This document shows, piece by piece, positions 12,548 through 17,822 of a DNA stretch of 17,822 bases (the stretch's first letter is position 1; every line of letters begins with the position of its first letter). The stretch lies in contig CALEYV010000106.1 of NCBI GenBank assembly GCA_937927875.1, forward strand, positions 1-17,822, in the 5' to 3' direction. The translations under genes were made by a program, and so were the position numbers. Under the pieces are notes generated by a model that worked only from the letters and a program-made list of their open reading frames with translations, searched no databases and was not told where the DNA came from. This DNA is from an uncultured Actinomycetes bacterium (GTDB lineage Bacteria; Actinomycetota; Acidimicrobiia; IMCC26256; PALSA-555).

Positions 12548-13945
12548 TCACGGCGTGGCCGGGCCGGGTGGCGGCACGAGGCCCGCCGGCGCGTCGGGGA
12601 ACGTCGCCAGCGTCGACGCGAACCGCGCTCGGACCTCCATGTCCTGGGCGAGGGTGAGCGAGCCGTTCAGGAGCACCGCGAACCGCAGCGGCCGACCGGC
12701 GTCGAGCAGGCCCGCCAGCCCGCTCACCCCGTTCAGCGAGCCCGTCTTGGCCCGCACCTTCCCGGCCAGCGGCCCCTGGAGCACGATGAGCGTCCCCGAC
12801 GCGCCCGAGGTCGGCAGCCCATCCTGGACGGTGCCGAAGGCGGGCTCGCTCGAGAGATCGACGACGCGGGCGAGGGTGGTGCAGCTCACCCGGTTGCCGC
12901 GGTCGAGCCCCGAGCCGTCGACGAGGGTGAGCCCGGCGGTGGGGATGCCGAGCGACTGGAGGGTGGCGATCACCGCGTGCGTGCCGGCCACCGTCGTTCC
13001 CTGCCCGGCGGCGCGGACGCCGAGCTCCTTCATCAGCAGCTCGCCGGTGAGGTTGTTGCTCGCCCGCAGGTCGGAGATGAGGATGTCGTGCAGCGACGGC
13101 GAGCTCACCGACGCCACCGCCGTCGCGCCGGCCGGGGCGGGCTGATGCGCCCGCGGCGCGCCCACCTGGACCCCCCGGACCTGCAGGAGCTGGGTGAGCG
13201 TCTGGGCCGCGTACAGCGCCGGGTCGTCGACCGACGTGGGATGGCCGCCCGCCAGCTTGTACCCGCCGTTGACGGTCAGCGCGCCGAGGGGCCCGACGTC
13301 GGGGTCGGTGCGGTAGCTCGGCGGCCAGCTCGGCAGGTAGCGCTGCTGGTCGTACCGGGAGTCGTCGCCGATGATCCCGCCCGGAATGCTCCGCACGCCT
13401 TGGCCGACGATCCCGTCGGCGAGGGTCTCGAGCTTGGTGGTGACGACGTCGTCGCGCGTGGTCGGCTGAGTCTGCAGGTAGGCGACGTAGTCCGCGGTGC
13501 CGAGCACCGGGTCGCCGGCGCCGACCAGCCACAGCTGGGGCACGCTCCCCGCACTTGGCGCCGCCGCGGCGACGGCCTTGGTCTCATAGTGGAAGTCGGG
13601 TCCGAGCACCTTGACCGCCGCGGTCGCGGTCAGAAGCTTCTGGGTGCTGGCCGGGATGAGCGCGGTGTCGGGCTGGCGGGACGCGACGGCCTGGCGGCCC
13701 TCCGCGACGACGAAGCAGCTGCTCGTGATCCCGCTCACGTCGGCGTCGAGCGCGGCCTGGAGCCGCTGCCCGCCGGCTGCGTCCGTGATGAGCCCCGGGA
13801 CCCGCCGCGCCGACCACAGCGGGGTGCCGACCACGCCCGTCGATCCGCCCCCGGCACCGCCGCTGCTCGTCACCGCGAGCGCGGCGCACACCAGCCCGGC
13901 CACGCCGAGCGCGGCACCGGTGAGCCGCCACGCCGACGGCCTCAC
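12548..13945 (-). CDS. dacB: D-alanyl-D-alanine carboxypeptidase/endopeptidase (peptidase S13, PBP4 type)
   Basis: The 465-residue class C low-molecular-weight penicillin-binding protein trims or cleaves peptidoglycan peptides outside the membrane. A signal/anchor helix spans about 8-26. The three active-site motifs are in order: SxxK as S100-T-Q-K103, SxN as S295-N-N297, and KTG at 399-401 (AKTGSLNG). Between the first two lies the large insertion typical of S13 enzymes, with GGIIGDDSRYD and GALTVNGG. The GTG start overlaps the stop of the upstream acyl-CoA synthetase subunit gene (GTGA). All catalytic residues are intact. Why it is coupled to CoA genes is unclear. Confidence 0.92.
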   Translation of the reverse strand: MRPSAWRLTGAALGVAGLVCAALAVTSSGGAGGGSTGVVGTPLWSARRVPGLITDAAGGQRLQAALDADVSGITSSCFVVAEGRQAVASRQPDTALIPASTQKLLTATAAVKVLGPDFHYETKAVAAAAPSAGSVPQLWLVGAGDPVLGTADYVAYLQTQPTTRDDVVTTKLETLADGIVGQGVRSIPGGIIGDDSRYDQQRYLPSWPPSYRTDPDVGPLGALTVNGGYKLAGGHPTSVDDPALYAAQTLTQLLQVRGVQVGAPRAHQPAPAGATAVASVSSPSLHDILISDLRASNNLTGELLMKELGVRAAGQGTTVAGTHAVIATLQSLGIPTAGLTLVDGSGLDRGNRVSCTTLARVVDLSSEPAFGTVQDGLPTSGASGTLIVLQGPLAGKVRAKTGSLNGVSGLAGLLDAGRPLRFAVLLNGSLTLAQDMEVRARFASTLATFPDAPAGLVPPPGPATP

Positions 13946-15423
13946 GCGCCGGCCCGGGCTCGCTGGTGGCGGGCCCGTCGGCACAGGTGCTCGAGCGCGC
14001 GCACGGCCCGGTCCGACGACGGGTAGCAGAGGCGGCCGGTCTCGCGCACGGTGCGCGGCCCCGGGTTCATCGGGTCGGTGACGGCGAGCTCGGTGGCGGT
14101 CAGGACCGGCTTGCCGGTCGCTTCGGACACCTCGGCGGCCGCCGCCGCGAAGCGCGCGTCCTGGCGCTCGTGGTAGGCGACGATCCGCTCGAGGTTCGGG
14201 TCGGGCCAGAACCGGCCCTCGCGCATCAGGCGGGCCTGGTTCGACTGGATGCCGAGGCCGAGGTAGATCACGGCGTCGACGCCGGGGTGGCGCGCGACCA
14301 GCTCGAGCACCTCCGGCACGGTGTCCCGGGTCTCGCCGCCGGCCAGGTCGATCGGGTTGTTGCGGCTCCATCGGGGTGGCAGCCGCTCATCGATGGCCTG
14401 GCGCAGGTCGTCGGGCAGCGCGACGAGCTCGAGCTCGGAGCGCGCGATCGCGTCGGCGGTGACGACCCCCCAGCCGCCGGCGGTCGTCACCACCGCGACG
14501 CGCGGCCCGGCCGGCAGCGGCTGGGTCGCGAAGGTGGCGGCCGCCTCCCACGCGTCCGGGACGCTCGTCGCGCGCGTCACGCCGGCCTGGCGGCACATGC
14601 CCTCGAAGACCTGCTCGTCGCTCGCCAAGGCGCCGGTGTGCGAGGCGGCGGCGCGCTGGCCGCCCGGCGTCGTGCCGCCCTTCAGGAGCACCAGCGGCTT
14701 GGCCGCCGCGACCGAGCGCAGCCGCTCGTAGAGGGCGCGCCCGTCCCCCACCCCCTCGACGTACGCCAGCGCCACGCGCGTCTCATCGTCCCCGGCGTAG
14801 TACTCGAGGAAGTCCGGGACCGTGACCGCGGCCGCGTTCCCGGCCGAGACGGCGCGGCTGACGCCGACGCCGGTGGCGAGGGCCAGGTTCTGGAACGACG
14901 ACACGAAGTTCCCGGACTGGCTGACGATCGCGACGCCGCCCGGCGGCGGGTACGGCGCCACGATCTGGGCGCAGAGCCGGGCCGGCGTGGACACGACGCC
15001 CTGCCCGTTCGGGCCCGCCAGCAGCAGCCCGAGCTCGTCGGCGAGCGCGACCAGCTGCTGCTCGGCGAGCCGGCCCGCCTCGCCCGCCTCGCCGTAGCCG
15101 GCCGAGGTGAGGAAGGCGGCCCCGATGCCGCGGCGGGCACAGGCGCGCAGCAGCTCCGGGTTGGCGGCCGCCGGCGTGCACACGAAGACGAGGTCGACGA
15201 CCGCGTCGGCCGGCAGGTCGTCGGGCGAGGCGAGCATGGGGACGCCGAGCACCTCGCCGCCCTCCCGGTTGGTGCCGTAGACGGCGCCCTCGTAGCCCTG
15301 GGTGAGGATGTTGTGGAGCGCCACGAAGCCGAACTTTCCCGGGTGCGACGACACCCCGGCCACCAGAACGCCGCGGGGGTCGAACAGGGCGCGGAAGCCC
15401 TCGGGGTCCACGCGGACCGTCAT
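13942..15423 (-). CDS. ADP-forming acyl-CoA synthetase alpha subunit
   Basis: The 493-residue protein fits the alpha chain of ADP-forming acetyl/acyl-CoA synthetases. Residues about 10-130 form a CoA-binding Rossmann domain (FDPRGVLVAGVSSHPGKFG), then two succinyl-CoA-synthetase-like domains with VSQSGNF (167-173) and the phosphohistidine site SHTGALASDE with His262. These enzymes convert acyl-CoA, ADP and phosphate to acid, CoA and ATP, or the reverse. The substrate cannot be told. The ATG overlaps the beta-chain stop (ATGA), so the two are co-translated. It ends in dacB by the same kind of overlap. Confidence 0.88.
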   Translation of the reverse strand: MTVRVDPEGFRALFDPRGVLVAGVSSHPGKFGFVALHNILTQGYEGAVYGTNREGGEVLGVPMLASPDDLPADAVVDLVFVCTPAAANPELLRACARRGIGAAFLTSAGYGEAGEAGRLAEQQLVALADELGLLLAGPNGQGVVSTPARLCAQIVAPYPPPGGVAIVSQSGNFVSSFQNLALATGVGVSRAVSAGNAAAVTVPDFLEYYAGDDETRVALAYVEGVGDGRALYERLRSVAAAKPLVLLKGGTTPGGQRAAASHTGALASDEQVFEGMCRQAGVTRATSVPDAWEAAATFATQPLPAGPRVAVVTTAGGWGVVTADAIARSELELVALPDDLRQAIDERLPPRWSRNNPIDLAGGETRDTVPEVLELVARHPGVDAVIYLGLGIQSNQARLMREGRFWPDPNLERIVAYHERQDARFAAAAAEVSEATGKPVLTATELAVTDPMNPGPRTVRETGRLCYPSSDRAVRALEHLCRRARHQRARAGA

Positions 15424-16067
15424 GACCGCAGCTCGACGAGGGCGTCGACCGCGACCGGCGCCCCGTCGACGACCACCAGCGGGTTCACGTCCACCGCTGC
15501 GACGTCGGCGCGGCGGGTGATGAGGTCGGAGAGGGCCAGCAGGACGTCGGCGAGCTGCTCGCGGTCGACGGCCGGCTCGCCGCGGAACGGGCCGAGGTAG
15601 CCGAGCGAGCGCAGGTCGCCGATCATCTCGTGGGCGTCGAGGGAAGAGACGGGCGCGAGCCGGAACGACACGTCGCGCACCGCCTCCGCGAACACACCGC
15701 CGATCCCGACGACCACCGCCGGCCCGAACTGGGGGTCGTCGTGCGCGCCCGCGAAGAGCTCCCGACGGCCCGCGACCATCGGCGCCACGACGAGCTGGGC
15801 CGGCCCGTCCGCGCCGCCAGCCGCGTCGAGCAGCTCGGCGGCGGCGGCCTCGACGTCGGCGGCGGCCCGCAGCCCGAGCCGCACCAGGCCCCGCTCGCTC
15901 TTGTGGGCGAGGCCGGCGCCGGTCGCCTTCACCACCGCCGGGTACCCGAGCCGGTCGGCGGCCGCGACGGCGGCCGCGGGGCCGTCGACGACGACCTCCT
16001 CGACGGTGGGGATGCCCTGCTCCCGGAGCAGGGCCAGCGACTCGTGCTCGGCGAGCGTGCGAGCCAT
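15420..16067 (-). CDS. ADP-forming acyl-CoA synthetase beta subunit (ATP-grasp)
   Basis: The 215-residue protein is the ATP-grasp partner of the alpha chain. It opens LAEHESLALLREQGIPTVEEVVVDG, has the nucleotide-binding GYPAVVKATGAGLAHKSERG (41-60), and ends with the metal-binding strand VAAVDVNPLVVVDG typical of ATP-grasp_5 proteins. With the next gene it would form an alpha2-beta2 enzyme; in many bacteria both parts are fused in one chain, while here they are split as in archaea. The ATG lies 8 bases after the acyl-CoA synthetase stop, and the stop overlaps the alpha start. Confidence 0.88.
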   Translation of the reverse strand: MARTLAEHESLALLREQGIPTVEEVVVDGPAAAVAAADRLGYPAVVKATGAGLAHKSERGLVRLGLRAAADVEAAAAELLDAAGGADGPAQLVVAPMVAGRRELFAGAHDDPQFGPAVVVGIGGVFAEAVRDVSFRLAPVSSLDAHEMIGDLRSLGYLGPFRGEPAVDREQLADVLLALSDLITRRADVAAVDVNPLVVVDGAPVAVDALVELRS

Positions 16068-16075
16068 CGGTGCGC

Positions 16076-17626
16076 TCAGACGGCGCGGTCCCGGTCGCGC
16101 CAGTGCTCGTCGCGCAGGACCCGCTTCAGCAGCTTCCCGGCCTCGGTGCGGGGCAGCTCGTCGCGCAGCTCGTACTCACGGGGCTGCATGTACCGGGCCA
16201 GGCGCTCGCCCGCGAAGGCGCGCAGCTCGTCGAGGTCGATCGCCTCCCCCGGCTTCGGCTGCACGACCGCGTGGACGCGCTCCCCCCACTCGTCGTCGGG
16301 CACGCCGAACACCGCGACATCGAGGATCTGGGGGTGCTCGTAGAGCGCGGCCTCGATCTCGGCCGGGTAGATGTTCACGCCGCCCGAGATGATCATGTCC
16401 TTCTTGCGGTCGCAGATGTAGACGTAGCCCTCCTCGTCGACGTAGGCGACGTCGCCGACCGACTTCCACGCGCCGTCGTCGAGCTGGCTCAGCCGCTCCT
16501 CGCTGCGGTGGTAGCCGTCCATGCCGAGCCGGGTGCGGATGAACAGCTCGCCGGGCTGGCCGACCGGGGCGTCGGTCCCGTCGTCGGCGACGATCCGGAC
16601 CTCGATGCTGCCGTAGGGGTGACCGCACGACCCCGGCTTGCGGAGCTGCTCGTCGGGGCGCAGCACGGTGACGACCCCGAGTTCGGTGGACCCGTACACC
16701 TCGTAGAGGAACCCGTCGCCGAGCTTCTCGATGACCTCCTGCTTCAGCGCGAACGGCACCGGCGCCGCGTCGGCGACCAGGCTGCGCATCGACGACAGGT
16801 CGGCGCGGCCCAGCTCGCCCGGGGGCAGGCTCACGACCCGCTTCAGCTGGGTCGGCGCCGAGAACGTGTTCGTCACCCGGTGGTCACGCACGAGCCGCAG
16901 CCACGCGACCGGGTCGAACTTGCGCAGCACGACCACCGGGCACCCGAGGGTGTGGTTCATGATCGCCCACGCCAGCGGCCCCGAGTGGTACAGCGGCCCG
17001 GTCGTGACGTGCACCTCGTTCATCGGCTGCAGGTTGAGCTCGGTGAGCATCGCCAGCACCGTCGCGTTGTCGGTCCTCGTGCGCAGGGCGCCCTTCGGCT
17101 TCCCGGTCGTGCCCGACGTGTAGATCATCGACGCGCCGGCGGTCTCCGGCACCTCGATGCGGGGCTCGGTCTCGGGCTGCTCGGCGAGCAGCTGGTCCCA
17201 CGACCGGAAGCCGGGCGGGACGTCGCCGCCGAACACCACGTAGGCGCGCACGTTCGGGAGCCGGTGGCTCACGTCGACCAGCAGCGGCGCCTGCTCGGCG
17301 TCGACGACGACGATCGAGGCGTCCGAGTTGTCGATGACGTAGGCCATCTCGTCGGCGTTGAAGCGGTACGAGAGCGGCACCGCGGTGAGCGACGCCTTGC
17401 GGGCGGCGTGGATGGTGACGAGCACCTCGAGCGAGTTCGGGCCGCACCAGACCAGGCGGTCGCGGGGCTGCGCGCCGATCGCGGCGAGGCCGTGCACCGC
17501 TCGGTTGACGAGCGCGTTCAGCTCCCGGAATGACGTCGCCGACGGCCGCGCGCCACCCGAGGCGTCGACGATCACGGCCGGGACGTCGGCTCGCGCGTCC
17601 GCGTGCATCGCCAGGATGTCGGGCAT
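16076..17626 (-). CDS. AMP-forming acyl-CoA synthetase (ANL superfamily)
   Basis: The 516-residue enzyme activates a carboxylic acid with ATP to an acyl-adenylate and then to the CoA thioester. Motifs in order: YTSGTTGKPKG (169-179, ATP P-loop), YGSTELG (311-317), GD at 391-392, DRKKDMIISGGVNIYPAEIE (hinge and CoA region, from 406) and PRTEAGK with catalytic Lys498. The length is that of fatty-acid or aromatic acyl-CoA ligases; the substrate is unknown. ATG at 17624-17626 follows a GAGGAG site at short spacing. It is the first gene of the long minus-strand run, with a TAGGCT box in the palindrome about 58 bases upstream. Confidence 0.93.
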   Translation of the reverse strand: MPDILAMHADARADVPAVIVDASGGARPSATSFRELNALVNRAVHGLAAIGAQPRDRLVWCGPNSLEVLVTIHAARKASLTAVPLSYRFNADEMAYVIDNSDASIVVVDAEQAPLLVDVSHRLPNVRAYVVFGGDVPPGFRSWDQLLAEQPETEPRIEVPETAGASMIYTSGTTGKPKGALRTRTDNATVLAMLTELNLQPMNEVHVTTGPLYHSGPLAWAIMNHTLGCPVVVLRKFDPVAWLRLVRDHRVTNTFSAPTQLKRVVSLPPGELGRADLSSMRSLVADAAPVPFALKQEVIEKLGDGFLYEVYGSTELGVVTVLRPDEQLRKPGSCGHPYGSIEVRIVADDGTDAPVGQPGELFIRTRLGMDGYHRSEERLSQLDDGAWKSVGDVAYVDEEGYVYICDRKKDMIISGGVNIYPAEIEAALYEHPQILDVAVFGVPDDEWGERVHAVVQPKPGEAIDLDELRAFAGERLARYMQPREYELRDELPRTEAGKLLKRVLRDEHWRDRDRAV

Positions 17627-17679
17627 CGCGCTCCTCGCGCTCGCGACGCGACGCGATCGGCCGGCGCGTCTTGAGGCGC

Positions 17680-17692
17680 CGGTAGCCTACCG
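17680..17692. promoter_or_regulatory. Palindrome carrying -10 boxes for both divergent genes
   Basis: CGGTAG-C-CTACCG is a perfect 6-base inverted repeat. On the plus strand it contains TAGCCT (17683-17688), ending 6 bases before the GTG at 17695. On the minus strand it contains TAGGCT (17684-17689), upstream of the acyl-CoA synthetase gene. Both fit TANNNT. It may be a shared promoter core and a repressor site at once. Confidence 0.5.
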
Positions 17693-17694
17693 TC

Positions 17695-17822
17695 GTGTCC
17701 CGACCCGTCGCCCTGCGCGGCGTCATCGAGGGCTTCTACGGTCCGCCGTGGTCGCACGACGCGCGGCTGGCGCTCATCGAGTTCATCGCCGAGCGGGGCA
17801 TGAACGCCTACGTGTACGCGCC
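17695..17822 (+). CDS. GH84-type beta-N-acetylglucosaminidase, 5' end only
   Basis: Only 42 codons are present before the window ends. The reading begins VSRPVALRGVIEGFYGPPWS and continues through RLALIEFIAERGMNAYVYAP. RGVIEGFYGPPW is the hallmark first strand of the GH84 (NagJ/O-GlcNAcase-like) barrel, which removes N-acetylglucosamine from glycans by substrate-assisted catalysis; the catalytic aspartate pair lies beyond the edge. The GTG start has no ribosome site but lies 6 bases after a TANNNT box, so it looks leaderless. No signal peptide precedes the barrel, suggesting a cytosolic enzyme, possibly in cell-wall recycling. It is cut by the window, not by mutation. Confidence 0.82.
   Translation, partial: MSRPVALRGVIEGFYGPPWSHDARLALIEFIAERGMNAYVYA

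Noticed and set aside
10023..13145. Very long plus-strand open frame (about 1,040 codons) opposite ttuA, the small genes and the propeller gene
   Set aside because: It lies antisense to several well-supported genes, has Arg/Ala/Gly/Asp-rich composition typical of GC-rich shadow frames, and shows no domain.
43..17822. CRISPR arrays, tRNA/rRNA genes and insertion sequences
   Set aside because: No regularly spaced repeats, tRNA-like folds with conserved T-loop sequence, rRNA sequence or transposase motifs were seen.

Overview
The window is dense, GC-rich bacterial DNA. It carries a Pup-proteasome gene cluster, a tRNA T-loop modification cluster and several cell-envelope and acyl-CoA genes. A 20S proteasome with Pup, Dop and an ARC/Mpa ATPase points to Actinomycetota. 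Heavy GTG start use, leaderless-looking TANNNT promoters and a MarP-type protease agree with that. I lean towards an uncultured Acidimicrobiia-like lineage, but that is inference. Bases 1-42 are not genomic: they match an untrimmed Illumina Nextera index and adapter, so the window starts at an assembly contig end. The right end cuts a gene, so the left edge is artificial and the right edge is truncated.

Layout. 115-657 (-) encodes a small secreted protein of unknown function, divergent from a DUF2007-type membrane-anchored protein (787-1134, +). The proteasome operon reads leftwards from 6812 to 1138: arc/mpa, dop, pup, an HNH endonuclease VII-like gene, prcB, prcA. A ferredoxin gene (7001-7237, +) is divergent from arc and ends at two strong hairpins (7222-7249 and 7274-7295). 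From the right, a long and almost gapless run of minus-strand genes (17626 down to 7304) ends at the same hairpins. In transcription order these are an AMP-forming acyl-CoA synthetase, the beta and alpha subunits of an ADP-forming acyl-CoA synthetase, a DacB-type carboxypeptidase, a beta-propeller lipoprotein, three small membrane or unknown proteins, a TtuB-like sulfur carrier, a TtuA-like tRNA thiolase, TrmI (m1A58 methyltransferase) and a MarP-like periplasmic serine protease. At the right edge a GH84-type N-acetylglucosaminidase starts on the plus strand from a shared divergent promoter.

How the genes work together. ARC unfolds pupylated proteins into the PrcAB chamber. Pup here already ends in Gly-Gly-Glu, so it should be ligation-ready. 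Dop would mainly remove Pup. The ligase PafA is not in the window. TtuB, TtuA and TrmI are joined by 4-base stop/start overlaps and would together modify U54 (thiolation) and A58 (methylation) of the tRNA T-loop, a pair of changes known to reinforce each other in Thermus. The envelope genes act outside the cytoplasm. The acyl-CoA genes handle CoA thioesters of unknown acids.

Most unusual points: the endonuclease gene inside the proteasome operon with a perfect hairpin over its start codon; a sulfur carrier with three residues after its Gly-Gly-Gly, close to the Pup genes; a single palindrome that offers -10 boxes to both divergent genes at 17680-17692; and several perfect hairpins at gene ends and leaders. 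No tRNA, rRNA, CRISPR array or insertion sequence was seen, and no gene-free stretch exceeds 300 bases.
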